The position numbers were made by a program, and so were the translations under genes. This document shows positions 26,115-34,717 of a DNA stretch of 53,407 nucleotides, piece after piece; the first letter of the stretch is position 1; every line of letters starts with the position of its first letter. This DNA comes from Alphaproteobacteria bacterium (GTDB lineage: Bacteria; Pseudomonadota; Alphaproteobacteria; CAAHEQ01; UBA3637), in assembly GCA_017958225.1 (NCBI GenBank), contig JAGDDD010000041.1, positions 1 through 53,407 of the forward strand. Direction: 5' to 3'. The notes beneath the pieces were generated by a model. It saw only the letters and a program-made list of their open reading frames with translations, had not been told where the DNA came from and did not search any database.

Positions 26115-27418
26115 TTTATCTCGCGCTTTAACATATTTTGTAATTGTTCTAATTTGTGGTATTTGACGCTGTCCGGCGGCAAGGTTTTTTGTGCACGCTC
26201 GCTTTTATCCAGGGCTTGTTGCGTATCTCCGATGGCAGCAAAGTATTCGGCCAAAGCATAGTCGGCTTCGGCGGTCTGTCCTGCGCGCCCGTATAAGATA
26301 CTTTGTAAGCGCCAGGCTTGCGGTAAATACGCGTCATGCGCCAAGATAAAATCAATTTGTTTTTGCGCCTTTTTGTCATTGTCGGGCCGGTTTGTTTCGA
26401 TCAAGGCGTGGGCTAAGGCACAACGAATCAGTGTATCTTTGGGGAGCAATTCCACCGCTTTTTGATAACTGATAATGGCTTGTTCAATCTGGCCCGTTTC
26501 AAACAGAATCTGGCCTTTTAATTCGTGGAAATACGGGTTGGACGGTGCGCGCTTGATTAAAATATCCAGCTCTGCCAGGGCTTTTTGTATCTCTGTTTGC
26601 TTAAAATAGGCAATGGCGCGGGCATAGTGTGAAGCATCTGTGTTGTCATGATATGTGCTAAATGTCCGATTGGGCTCGCTGACGAAGGCATATAACTTGG
26701 CTTTTGCCAACAGAAAAGCGATGTCGTCTTGTCGCGGATAGGCATTTTTATTGCGTTCTATAAAGGTGATTCTGTCTTTGGTTAAGGGGTGCGTGCGCAA
26801 ATACGAGATGTTGTCGTCAATCTCTATTCTTTCTTGCTGTTGAATAATCTTCATCATTTCCAAAAAACCGACGGACGAGATACGATTTTTGTTGAGCAGA
26901 GACAGGGCCGCCTGGTCCGCCGAACTTTCTTCTGATTGCTGATACGCGCTGAAAAAGCCTTGGGCGGTGTTCATGCCGCCTAACATGACCGCTAAACCGA
27001 CATCCGCCCGGCCGGACGCCATGGCCGCCAATATGCCCAGTAAGGTGGTGGCAACGGTTGTGCTTTGCATTTTGGCATAAGCGCCTTGTGAGCGCAAAAT
27101 ATGTCCGCCCATTAAATGCCCTGTTTCGTGGGCTAATACACCGGTTATTTGGTCGCTGTGTGTTGCGTTGAGCAAAAGCCCTGTATGGACAAACACCGTC
27201 GTTCCGCCGACCACAAAGGCATTTAAGGTATTGTCATTGATAAGGATAACGCGGGCGTTACTGGTGGACAGACCGGCCGTTTTGAAAAGCTGTCGCGTCT
27301 GGGTCAAAAGATAATTTTCTATTTCACTGTCACGAATAAGAGATAAGGGCTTGCCAAATGCTACATTTTGTGGCATAACAAATAAAAATAAACAGATAAG
27401 GAACCAAACAATGCGCAT
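26111..27418 (-). CDS. M48 metalloprotease with TPR domain (BepA-like)
   Basis: A 435-residue periplasmic protein: signal peptide to about residue 22, then an M48 zinc protease domain with HETGHLMGGH (HExxH) and the third-ligand region SSADQAALSLL. A C-terminal half of tetratricopeptide repeats follows (for example NPYFHELKGQILFETGQIEQAIISYQ, residues about 290 on). BepA-like proteins act in outer-membrane protein assembly quality control. GGAG precedes the ATG. The start codon overlaps that of the divergent GGT gene within ATGCGCAT. Confidence 0.92.
   Translation of the reverse strand: MRIVWFLICLFLFVMPQNVAFGKPLSLIRDSEIENYLLTQTRQLFKTAGLSTSNARVILINDNTLNAFVVGGTTVFVHTGLLLNATHSDQITGVLAHETGHLMGGHILRSQGAYAKMQSTTVATTLLGILAAMASGRADVGLAVMLGGMNTAQGFFSAYQQSEESSADQAALSLLNKNRISSVGFLEMMKIIQQQERIEIDDNISYLRTHPLTKDRITFIERNKNAYPRQDDIAFLLAKAKLYAFVSEPNRTFSTYHDNTDASHYARAIAYFKQTEIQKALAELDILIKRAPSNPYFHELKGQILFETGQIEQAIISYQKAVELLPKDTLIRCALAHALIETNRPDNDKKAQKQIDFILAHDAYLPQAWRLQSILYGRAGQTAEADYALAEYFAAIGDTQQALDKSERAQKTLPPDSVKYHKLEQLQNMLKREIN
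27411..27418. other. Palindrome holding two divergent start codons
   Basis: ATGCGCAT reads the same on both strands. The plus-strand gene begins MRIFSP and the minus-strand gene MRIVWF. The ribosome binding site of each (AAGGA at 27398-27402 on plus, GGAG at 27427-27424 on minus) lies inside the other's coding region. Confidence 0.85.
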
Positions 27419-28643
27419 TTTTTCTCCAAAAGCACTTCATTATATAAGGCTCGGCACTTTAAGTCAATTTGTAATTTTAAGCCTGTTGGCCGCTTGTCAT
27501 TATGCTCCGGCCGTGAAAGAGGCGGATGTGGTCGGCTTTACCGGCGCGACAAACGAGCGGACAGCCTTGGTCGGTGAAAGGGTGTTGCGTCAAGATGGCA
27601 ATGCGGCCGATGCGGCAGTGGCTATGCTGTTGCATCAAGCGGTGGTGTTGCCTTCGCGTGCCGGTTTGGGTAGCGGTGGTGTGTGTCAGGTGTTGGACCC
27701 GGAAAGCGGACAAGTCAAGACTCTGACTTTTGTGTCCAAAAAGGCATCGTCCAGCGTTGGTATTCCGGCTTTACCCAAAGGGGCATCTGCCTTGCACGCG
27801 CGCTATGGACAACTGCGGTGGAACGAGGTGGTGCGTCCGGCATATGAGGCCGCGCAAAAGCGCATAGAAGTCTCAGCCTTGTTGAAACAGGACATGGAAC
27901 AATACCCTAACAGTGTGTTTGATAAGTCTATCTTGAAACAAGACACTTTGGTCACGACGCTGCAAGAGATGATGCAAAAGGGGGCCGGCACGTTCTATAA
28001 GGGCGAGTTGGGCAAGGCGATTATCAGCGAACATGCGGATCATTTGAACGAGCAGCATTATCAAGGCTATTCGGTCGCCTGGACAGATTCGATTGCTGTT
28101 AAATCTGCAGAAGGTAAGGGGTATTTCCCCAACACACCTGCGGCAGGACGGGCAGCGCCTGATTTGTGGAAATGGGCGCGCGACAATACAGATGTTGAGC
28201 AAATTGACGATGTCGGCGAGATGCCTATGTTTGCCGATCAAGAAATTAAAAGTGCGTCTGTCGTTGCGGTCGATTCGTCCGGCATGGTTGTGGCTTGTTC
28301 TGTGTCTTTGGGCAGTGTTTTCGGTTCGCACGTCTTTTCGAAAGAGGGCGGTTTTTATTTATCTAGCCCGCTTACGTCCTTGCAAGACTATCTGTTTAGC
28401 GCCATTTGGACACAACCCGAATCGTCCAGGATGGTTTATGTGGCGACAGCGCTTGACAATCGTGCTGTGGCTCGGGGTGTGCGCGTGGCGCGTGAAGTTT
28501 TGCAAAAAGGCAACAGTATGCAAGATGCTATCGAATCTGCGTCCGACACACAAGAACGGGATGTCGCTTTGGTTTGCTTGCCGGATGGCCTGGCCGCACC
28601 TTCGACCTGTCAAACTCAGGCCATGCGCATGATTGTAAAATAG
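27411..28643 (+). CDS. Degenerate gamma-glutamyltransferase-like lipoprotein
   Basis: A 410-residue protein with a lipobox (LAAC, Cys29). It keeps the order of the gamma-glutamyltransferase family: DGNAADAAVAMLL, SRAGLGSGG, then the small-subunit start region. There, the usual TTH(F/Y)SVVD with the autocatalytic Thr reads SASVVAVD at 281-288, and the later Gly-rich substrate motif is lost. It is also shorter than the usual 550 or more. It is likely not an ordinary transpeptidase; a Ser nucleophile or a binding role are alternatives. It is followed by two MCE genes on the same strand. Confidence 0.8.
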   Translation: MRIFSPKALHYIRLGTLSQFVILSLLAACHYAPAVKEADVVGFTGATNERTALVGERVLRQDGNAADAAVAMLLHQAVVLPSRAGLGSGGVCQVLDPESGQVKTLTFVSKKASSSVGIPALPKGASALHARYGQLRWNEVVRPAYEAAQKRIEVSALLKQDMEQYPNSVFDKSILKQDTLVTTLQEMMQKGAGTFYKGELGKAIISEHADHLNEQHYQGYSVAWTDSIAVKSAEGKGYFPNTPAAGRAAPDLWKWARDNTDVEQIDDVGEMPMFADQEIKSASVVAVDSSGMVVACSVSLGSVFGSHVFSKEGGFYLSSPLTSLQDYLFSAIWTQPESSRMVYVATALDNRAVARGVRVAREVLQKGNSMQDAIESASDTQERDVALVCLPDGLAAPSTCQTQAMRMIVK

Positions 28644-28679
28644 TTGACTTTATCTGAAAAGAGTTTTACAAAAGAACTT

Positions 28680-29186
28680 ATGATACAAATGACCGACATA
28701 AAAAGATATTTACGCAAGGAAAAAGAACTGTGTGCGGGGCTGTGCGTCCTGTTGCTTTGTGTCTTGTTCATTTGCCTAATTTATAATCGTCGCGCTCTGC
28801 GGCCTGAGGCTGATTTCAGTTTGTTGGCTACCTTTAAAAAGGTGGATGGTATTCGTGAAGGAACGCCGGTGCGTATGGGTGGAATCTATGTCGGGTCCGT
28901 GCAATCTTTGTCGCTGGCAGATGATTATTATGTGCATGTCGTCTTGCGCTTTGACAAGGTCTATCCCGTGCCCGATGATACGGTGGCGATGATTGTGTCC
29001 AGCGGGTTTTTGGGTCCTAAATATATAGAATTGATGGTGGGCGGCAGTGATGATATGCTGGAAAGTGGTGATACCTTGGCCTATACACAAGATGTATTGC
29101 TCATCGATGAGTTATTCCAACGTGTTTTGAGCATGATGCGCGCGAAAAAACTGCCCAACAAGGGTGTAGAAGGAGAACAAAAATGA
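28680..29186 (+). CDS. MCE-domain (MlaD-type) protein 1
   Basis: A 168-residue membrane-anchored protein: TM helix at about 18-36, then an MCE domain (about 45-130) with FKKVDGIREGTPVRMGGIYVGSVQ and SSGFLGPKYIEL. MCE proteins form rings that carry lipids between the membranes, as in the Mla pathway. No Mla ATPase or permease gene is adjacent here. A TTG further upstream is possible, but the ATG is preferred. ATGA overlap with the second MCE gene. Confidence 0.88.
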   Translation: MIQMTDIKRYLRKEKELCAGLCVLLLCVLFICLIYNRRALRPEADFSLLATFKKVDGIREGTPVRMGGIYVGSVQSLSLADDYYVHVVLRFDKVYPVPDDTVAMIVSSGFLGPKYIELMVGGSDDMLESGDTLAYTQDVLLIDELFQRVLSMMRAKKLPNKGVEGEQK

Positions 29187-29638
29187 AGAAAAGTCCCATA
29201 GAAGCGATTTTGGGTTTTGCCGTCGTGGCCTTTACAATCTTTTTCTTGGCATTTGCTGCCTTTAAGATTGATGTGGGCAAGATTGACGGTTACCCTGTCA
29301 ATGCTAAGTTTTCCAAAGTTGGCGGGTTAGAGTTGGGCGCTGATGTCGTTATCAATGGTATCAAGGTCGGTTCTGTCGTCGATGTGTATTTGGATGACGA
29401 GTATTCGGCCAATATCAAGATGATGATTAAACACAATATCTCTTTGCCGATTGATTCTGTGGCTGTGATTGCGGACGCCGGCCTGATGGGCTCAAAATAT
29501 ATTCGTTTAGAGCCGGGTATGGATAAGCAAAAGATTCAAAAAAATGGTGGCGGTGTGCTGAAGACGAAAGATTATCGTTCCTTTGAAGACAACGTCAGTG
29601 AGTTTATCTTTTTGTCGGTCAAGGACGATCAGAAATAA
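29183..29638 (+). CDS. MCE-domain (MlaD-type) protein 2
   Basis: A 151-residue paralogue of the preceding protein: one TM helix (about 8-27), then AKFSKVGGLELGADVVINGIKVGSV and ADAGLMGSKYIRL. Strong AAGGAG. Two MCE proteins in tandem suggest a mixed ring or two separate rings. It is followed after eight bases by the DUF2155 gene. Confidence 0.9.
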   Translation: MKKSPIEAILGFAVVAFTIFFLAFAAFKIDVGKIDGYPVNAKFSKVGGLELGADVVINGIKVGSVVDVYLDDEYSANIKMMIKHNISLPIDSVAVIADAGLMGSKYIRLEPGMDKQKIQKNGGGVLKTKDYRSFEDNVSEFIFLSVKDDQK

Positions 29639-29646
29639 GAGGCAAT

Positions 29647-30111
29647 ATGTTTAAGTGGTTGACAGTCTTTTTGATGTGTGCCAGTGTGGCGCTGGCGACA
29701 GATTTGCCGCGTAAGGTCGCGGTTATCAGAGGTTTGGACAAGATTACGGGACGCACAAAAACTTTTGCTGTGCCTGTGGGCTCATCTGTTCAGTTCGGCA
29801 AGATTTTCATTGAGCCGAAATCTTGTTTTTCTCATCCGCCAGAAGAATCGCCCGAAGATTCCGCTTTTTTGTATATTTACGAAAAAACAGACACGGCGCG
29901 GGAAATGTTCCAAGGCTGGATGTTTTCTTCCGATCCGGCGTTATCTACGATGGAAGATCCGGTCTATGATGTGTGGTTATTAGCCTGTCAAAATGGTGAG
30001 AATATTGCTTCTCAGGAAAAGAACGCCGAAAAGTCGGTCGAACCCGCGCCAGAGCCTGAGACAACAGAGACGACGGAAGAGCACACTTCTCAAGAAGAAA
30101 TTACAGATTAA
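29647..30111 (+). CDS. DUF2155 periplasmic protein
   Basis: A 154-residue protein with a signal peptide (to about residue 18), then the DUF2155 pattern: VIRGLDKITGRTKTFAVPVG, ESPEDSAFLYIYE and MFQGWMFSSDP-LS-MEDPVYDVWLLAC. The C-terminal 35 residues are Glu/Thr-rich and low in complexity. Alphaproteobacterial family without known function, commonly next to MCE genes. The 3' end overlaps ychF by 11 bases. Confidence 0.9.
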   Translation: MFKWLTVFLMCASVALATDLPRKVAVIRGLDKITGRTKTFAVPVGSSVQFGKIFIEPKSCFSHPPEESPEDSAFLYIYEKTDTAREMFQGWMFSSDPALSTMEDPVYDVWLLACQNGENIASQEKNAEKSVEPAPEPETTETTEEHTSQEEITD

Positions 30112-31204
30112 ACAAAAAGTGGACGATGTCACCGTCTTGCATTAGATAGCTTTTGCCTTCTGTGCGTAGTTTGCCTTGTTCGCGAGCGCCCGCTTCACCA
30201 CCGGCAGCAACATAATCGTTATAGGACACGACCTCTGCCCGAATAAAGCCTTTTTCAAAGTCTGTATGAATCACCCCTGCGGCAGCCGGTGCCAAAGTGC
30301 CACGTTTAATGGTCCATGCATGTGATTCTTTCGGGCCGCTGGTGAAATAGGTAATCAGGTCCAACAGTTTGTAGCCGGCTTTGATGACTTGATTGAGGCC
30401 GGTTTCTTTTAAGCCTAGGGCGCTCAAGAAGTCTTGTTTTTCTTTTTCGTCGGATAGTTGGCTGATTTCCGCTTCAATTTCGGCAGAAATAACGACCGCG
30501 GTCAGATTTTCTTTGCGCGCCCGTTCCATCACCTTTTCCGAATAGGCGTTACCGGTCGCGGCCGACGCTTCATCTACATTACAGACATACACAATCGGTT
30601 TGGCGGTCAGTAAGCACAGACTTTTAAACAGTTTTTCCTGTTCCGGATCGTCCGGTTGTGCTGTGCGCGCCAGTTTCCCGTCTTGTAAGGCCTTTAAGGC
30701 TGTTTGCATAACGGGGAGCAGGGCTTTGGATTCTTTGTCGCCGGCTTGTGCTTTCTTTTGAACGCCCACCAGTCGTTTTTCCAAGCTCTCCATATCGGCC
30801 AACATCAACTCTGTTTCAATGATTTCAGCGTCGCGTACCGGGTCAATCGAGCTTTCCACATGGGTAATGTTACTATCCTCAAAACAGCGCAAGACATGGA
30901 TAATGGCATCGACTTCGCGAATATTGGCTAAAAATTGGTTGCCCAGGCCTTCGCCTTTGGATGCTCCGCGCACCAGGCCGGCAATATCCACGAACTCAAG
31001 TTGCGTCGGGATGATTTTTACTGCGTTGTCAATTTTTTGCAGCACATCCAAGCGTTCGTCGGGAACGGCAATACGGCCGATATTGGGCTCAATTGTGCAG
31101 AACGGATAGTTGGCTGCTTGCGCCGCAACTGTAGAAGTTAAAGCATTAAACAAGGTGGATTTACCCACATTGGGCAACCCGACAATTCCACAATTAAATC
31201 CCAT
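30101..31204 (-). CDS. ychF: Redox-responsive ATPase YchF
   Basis: An Obg-related P-loop ATPase associated with ribosomes and stress response. In 367 residues: [44 protein letters not shown] in place of the NKxD motif (explaining ATP preference), and the C-terminal TGS-type domain with [12 protein letters not shown]-like and EVVSYNDYV. The 5' end overlaps pth by 11 bases. Confidence 0.96.
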   Translation of the reverse strand: MGFNCGIVGLPNVGKSTLFNALTSTVAAQAANYPFCTIEPNIGRIAVPDERLDVLQKIDNAVKIIPTQLEFVDIAGLVRGASKGEGLGNQFLANIREVDAIIHVLRCFEDSNITHVESSIDPVRDAEIIETELMLADMESLEKRLVGVQKKAQAGDKESKALLPVMQTALKALQDGKLARTAQPDDPEQEKLFKSLCLLTAKPIVYVCNVDEASAATGNAYSEKVMERARKENLTAVVISAEIEAEISQLSDEKEKQDFLSALGLKETGLNQVIKAGYKLLDLITYFTSGPKESHAWTIKRGTLAPAAAGVIHTDFEKGFIRAEVVSYNDYVAAGGEAGAREQGKLRTEGKSYLMQDGDIVHFLFNL

Positions 31205-31763
31205 AGTTTTCTCTTTTCAACAGCATATGTGCGTCTTGCGGCTTTTGTAAGATTTCGGCAAAATGTTCGGCAATATACGCGGTCATTTTTTCCAAATCTT
31301 GTAATTCGTTGCGTGTAAAGTTAGACAAGACATAGTCGGCGACATCATATTCGGGGGCCGGATGGCCTATGCCAAAACGAAGACGCCAATAGGTATTGCC
31401 AATGGCCGAATCGATGCTCTTTAATCCGTTATGTCCAGCGGATCCGCCGCCTTGTTTGATTTTGATGGTGCCAAAGGGCAGGTCCAGATCGTCATGCAGG
31501 ACAAAGACATCTTCGGGTTTGATTTTATAGAAATGCGCGGCCTGTCCCACAGCTTGTCCCGACAGATTCATAAAAGTTGTGGGTTTTAAAATAAGGGCTT
31601 GTTCGTCGCCAATGGTGGCCGTTGTGACAAGGCCTTGAAACTTTTTTTGCTCCGATCCAACGCCATAGCGGCGAATCAGTTGATCCGCCGCTATAAAACC
31701 CGCATTGTGTCGGTTATGGGTGTATTCTGTGCCTATGTTGCCAAGGCCCACAATCAACCGCAT
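31194..31763 (-). CDS. pth: Peptidyl-tRNA hydrolase
   Basis: Pth frees tRNA from prematurely released peptidyl-tRNA. The 189 residues begin LIVGLGNIGTEYTHNRHNAGF, with the catalytic His in NRHN, then KPTTFMNLSGQAV, VLHDDLDLPFG and GGGSAGHNGLKS. Three bases separate it from rplY upstream, so rplY-pth-ychF form one operon. Confidence 0.97.
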   Translation of the reverse strand: MRLIVGLGNIGTEYTHNRHNAGFIAADQLIRRYGVGSEQKKFQGLVTTATIGDEQALILKPTTFMNLSGQAVGQAAHFYKIKPEDVFVLHDDLDLPFGTIKIKQGGGSAGHNGLKSIDSAIGNTYWRLRFGIGHPAPEYDVADYVLSNFTRNELQDLEKMTAYIAEHFAEILQKPQDAHMLLKRENYGI

Positions 31764-31766
31764 AAG

Positions 31767-32447
31767 TTATTTTCCTTCTGCTTTATTGGTATCGGCCGCA
31801 GCAGCAGGTGCCTCGGCTTTGGCTTCGCCACCTTCAGCGGTTTCTGCCGCAGGCGCTTCAGCAACCGGTGTTTCTTCTTCAACAATGGTTGTCTCTGTGA
31901 TGGTCAATAAAGTCAATTCATCATTGGTGGTCAATGTGACTTTTTCAGGCAACACAATATCTTTTGTCGTTAAAGCATCGCCAATATTCAATGCTGACAC
32001 ATCCAAAGTGAAACTTTCCGGAATGGCATCCGGTGAGCAGCTGACCAACAAAGAACGGTGGACCAGGTTGATGGTGCCGCCTTCGCGTAAGCCCGGGCAA
32101 GTTTCTTCGCCAACGATGTGCAAAGGAATCTCCATTTCCAGTTTCGCATTTTTGGAAATGCGTAAGAAATCTGCATGTAAGGGCATATCAGACACAGGGT
32201 GCAATTGAACATCTTGGCAAATGGTTCTTGTTTTTTCGCCATCAACGTCAATTTCAAATTGGTGTGTCCAAAATCCCGCTTTCGCAAGCTCGGCCTTTAA
32301 TGCTTTTTCTGTAATTGTAATAAGGACCGGAGCTTTCTTGTCGCCATAAATAACGGCAGGAATTGTTCCTGCTTTGCGCAGTGCTCTAGAGGCCCCCTTA
32401 CCAGCTTTTTCACGCTTTTGAGCGTTCAGTTGTATAATTTTTGCCAT
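31767..32447 (-). CDS. rplY: Ribosomal protein bL25 (CTC type)
   Basis: The two-domain CTC form of bL25 that binds 5S rRNA. The N-terminal domain (1-95) contains RALRKAGTIPAVIYG; the second domain (96-185) ends in LPEKVTLTTNDELTLLTI. The last 40 residues are Ala/Glu-rich low complexity (EEETPVAEAPAAE and so on), common for the CTC form. A leader of about 60 bases can form a hairpin and is preceded by a promoter with the TTGC-type -35. Confidence 0.95.
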   Translation of the reverse strand: MAKIIQLNAQKREKAGKGASRALRKAGTIPAVIYGDKKAPVLITITEKALKAELAKAGFWTHQFEIDVDGEKTRTICQDVQLHPVSDMPLHADFLRISKNAKLEMEIPLHIVGEETCPGLREGGTINLVHRSLLVSCSPDAIPESFTLDVSALNIGDALTTKDIVLPEKVTLTTNDELTLLTITETTIVEEETPVAEAPAAETAEGGEAKAEAPAAAADTNKAEGK

Positions 32448-32479
32448 AATAATTTCCTTTTTTGTTATTGTTGCAAAAT

Positions 32480-32506
32480 CCTTATTCCTCCAGGGGTGAT
32501 ATAAGG
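32480..32506 (-). promoter_or_regulatory. Hairpin in the rplY leader
   Basis: CCTTAT and ATAAGG pair across 15 bases that contain CCCCTGGAGG. It lies between the promoter and the start codon; a site for feedback control by the ribosomal protein is a possibility only. Confidence 0.4.
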
Positions 32507-32513
32507 TTTCTTA

Positions 32514-32542
32514 TAAATACCCGAAAAAGGAAGAAAATGCAA
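32514..32542 (-). promoter_or_regulatory. Promoter of rplY-pth-ychF
   Basis: Minus strand CTTGCAT (-35 TTGCAT), 17-base spacer, TATTTA. The -10 is imperfect. Confidence 0.45.
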
Positions 32543-32593
32543 GTCTTTTTTATTATTTTTTCAAAAAATAAAGCAAATAGCCCGCAAAGTGCG

Positions 32594-33139
32594 TTAGAAC
32601 AGCCATCTCAATTTAAGCATTAAGGTGTGTGCATAATACTTTAATGTCTTGCCTTGGTGTTCGACGGCACGATTCGCTTGACTGTATCTGTATTCAACAT
32701 CGGCAACAAGCGGCAAGGTAAAGATGTCAGCTTCAATGCCCAAGATTCCTTGATACATCATGCCCATTTCCTGGTTCAAACGCATAATACCCAAGCCCAA
32801 GCCGGCATACGGTTCAAGCAACAGCAACGGAACGGGGATTCGCACATAACCGTTGGCCATCAAGGCATCCATATTCATATTGCCGATTTTAGCTTGCAAG
32901 TCGGCATGGTTATGGACATATTCCGCTTCCAGACGGACCAAATCTAACATAGGCAATTGGTAGCCGGCGGCCAGAGAATACAACATCGAATCGTCAATGT
33001 CGGCACGAATGCCGGCGCGGTTGGCCGATCCCGTGTTGTGGGTATAGCCCACGCCCGCAGAAACATAATATTCAGCCTTCGCTGCGCCGGTTTGACACAA
33101 CATCAAGGCCGCCAATAATAGTGTGATAATCTTACGCAT
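32594..33139 (-). CDS. Outer-membrane beta-barrel protein
   Basis: A 181-residue protein with a signal peptide ending AKA (about residue 21), then alternating amphipathic strands: EYYVSAGVGYTHN, SLAAGYQLPM, LEPYAGLGLGIM, LVADVEYRYSQ, and a C-terminal strand LMLKLRWLF ending in Phe, the usual Bam recognition signal. This is an eight-stranded OmpA/OmpW-like barrel in size. Ligand unknown. A TTGCCA-16-TATACT promoter lies before it. Confidence 0.85.
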   Translation of the reverse strand: MRKIITLLLAALMLCQTGAAKAEYYVSAGVGYTHNTGSANRAGIRADIDDSMLYSLAAGYQLPMLDLVRLEAEYVHNHADLQAKIGNMNMDALMANGYVRIPVPLLLLEPYAGLGLGIMRLNQEMGMMYQGILGIEADIFTLPLVADVEYRYSQANRAVEHQGKTLKYYAHTLMLKLRWLF

Positions 33140-33174
33140 GATTTAACTCCCTAACATATATTGCTATGGAAAAA

Positions 33175-33202
33175 AGTATATGCTATTGTAAAAAAATGGC
33201 AA
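33175..33202 (-). promoter_or_regulatory. Promoter of the outer-membrane protein gene
   Basis: Minus strand TTGCCA, 16-base spacer, TATACT, about 35 bases before the ATG. Confidence 0.65.
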
Positions 33203-33217
33203 GAGTTATTTTTTTTA

Positions 33218-33246
33218 TAGACATTTTTTATAAAACACCTTAAACT
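33218..33246 (+). promoter_or_regulatory. Promoter of the Sel1-repeat gene
   Basis: TAGACA, 17-base spacer, TAAACT, about 35 bases before the ATG. Confidence 0.5.
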
Positions 33247-33280
33247 GTTTTTCAATAGATAACAAAAAAGGGGATGAATC

Positions 33281-34393
33281 ATGTTGAAACGTTTGTTGTT
33301 AGTAACCGTTTTTTCCTTCACACTATCATCGATAGCCTGTGCAGATTATGCCAGTGCACTCAGCGCTGTGCGTCAAGGGAACTACTTTGCGGCTGTTCAG
33401 GAATTGGAAGCACCGGTGGCACAAGGCGATGCCAAGGCTCAATATTTGTTGGGTTATTTGACCTTCTACGGACACGGAACGAATCCAAACGATGAAAAGG
33501 CCTTTGAATTGTTCGAAAAGGCGGCAGCACAAGGTCATGCCCGCGCTCGTTCCTTTATGGCTTATATGTATGATGAAGGTCGTGGCGTTGCGCAAGATCG
33601 CAAGCAAGCCTTTGTTTTATATTCCAAATCAGCACAAGAGGGCGATGTCAGCGCCATTATCAATTTGGGCGCTATGTATGCGCAAGGCAAAGTCGTGCCG
33701 CAAGATTATACCAAAGCCTTCCAGTTGTTTAACAGTATCTCATCCGTTCAATCGTCTGTGTTGAAGTTATATTTGGCAACCTTCTATCATTATGGCACAG
33801 GCGTGGCCAAAGATATGAAAAAATCTATTGAATATTATAAGCAGGCGGCCAGTTTGGGCAATGTCGAGGCGCACTATGTGTTGGGTTATTTAGCCAATAC
33901 GCCGGAGGCCAAAGAGGCCGGTGTGACTTCACAATTTGATTTGTATCAGTATGCCGCTTTCCGCGGACATCCTTATGCGCAATTTAACTTAGGAACGATG
34001 TATGCGTCGGGTGCTTTGGGCTCGCCGGATCGTGTGAAAGCGTTTGCTTGGTTCAATCGTGCTGCCGAACAGGGCGTCGAGGCCGCAAAAGAAGCTATTC
34101 GCAAGTTGGAAGAGTCGATGTCTTTGGACGATGTGGCCAAAGCTAAAAACGAAATCTTGGATTTGCAAAAGGTCAATATGGAAACGGTGTCTTCGCCTGT
34201 TCCGCGTGTTGTGGAAGTCGTTACGACCACGACAGACGAGATTTTGGGACAAATCGAGACAGCACCTGTGGTCGGACAGACCAGCTTTATGTCTGGACAA
34301 TCTTCGGCCGGTTCCAGCACAAGCGTGAGCAGCCCTCGTGATACGTCACCAAGCGATGCGCCGCGTCGTCGCAGAGGGCGGAGACGGAGATAA
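33281..34393 (+). CDS. Secreted Sel1-repeat protein
   Basis: A 370-residue protein with a signal peptide (to about 21). Residues 35-275 hold six or seven Sel1 (TPR-like) repeats, such as AQYLLGYLTFYGHGTNPNDEKAFELF and ARARSFMAYMYDEGRGVAQD. The tail from about 310 is Ser/Thr-rich and ends in PRRRRGRRRR, a strongly basic terminus that may bind an anionic surface or nucleic acid. Sel1 proteins are usually scaffolds. Three bases separate it from the next gene. Confidence 0.88.
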   Translation: MLKRLLLVTVFSFTLSSIACADYASALSAVRQGNYFAAVQELEAPVAQGDAKAQYLLGYLTFYGHGTNPNDEKAFELFEKAAAQGHARARSFMAYMYDEGRGVAQDRKQAFVLYSKSAQEGDVSAIINLGAMYAQGKVVPQDYTKAFQLFNSISSVQSSVLKLYLATFYHYGTGVAKDMKKSIEYYKQAASLGNVEAHYVLGYLANTPEAKEAGVTSQFDLYQYAAFRGHPYAQFNLGTMYASGALGSPDRVKAFAWFNRAAEQGVEAAKEAIRKLEESMSLDDVAKAKNEILDLQKVNMETVSSPVPRVVEVVTTTTDEILGQIETAPVVGQTSFMSGQSSAGSSTSVSSPRDTSPSDAPRRRRGRRRR

Positions 34394-34396
34394 ACT

Positions 34397-34717
34397 ATGA
34401 AGCATTTTCTGATTACTTTGCGTGACACCTTCTCATTTCATTTTTGGGATGTCGTCGGTATCGGTGTAGCGGTTTATGTTATTCAGCAACGTCCGGACGT
34501 GACGGACCTGTTCAACGCGTTGTTGGAGTGGCCGATCTATTTCTTAATGCTGTTGGCAACAATTTTGGTGCGTGTTGCTCATTGGTTGGTGATGAAGCGG
34601 GCACTGAAGAGCGCGCTGAAGGGTGAGTTTATCGCTCTGGGTAAGGATATCGCGCGCGTCGTTTTGGTGTATTTACTGACAATCAGTACTTACTTCTTTT
34701 ATTTTGTGTTCTTTTAA
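34397..34717 (+). CDS. Small membrane protein, unrecognised
   Basis: A 106-residue protein with three hydrophobic segments (about 18-30, 43-62, 86-106) and a basic loop (VMKRALKSALKGEF). It is co-transcribed with the Sel1-repeat gene. The 3' end overlaps the convergent gene by 35 bases, so the last 11 codons are shared. No family recognised. Confidence 0.7.
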   Translation: MKHFLITLRDTFSFHFWDVVGIGVAVYVIQQRPDVTDLFNALLEWPIYFLMLLATILVRVAHWLVMKRALKSALKGEFIALGKDIARVVLVYLLTISTYFFYFVFF

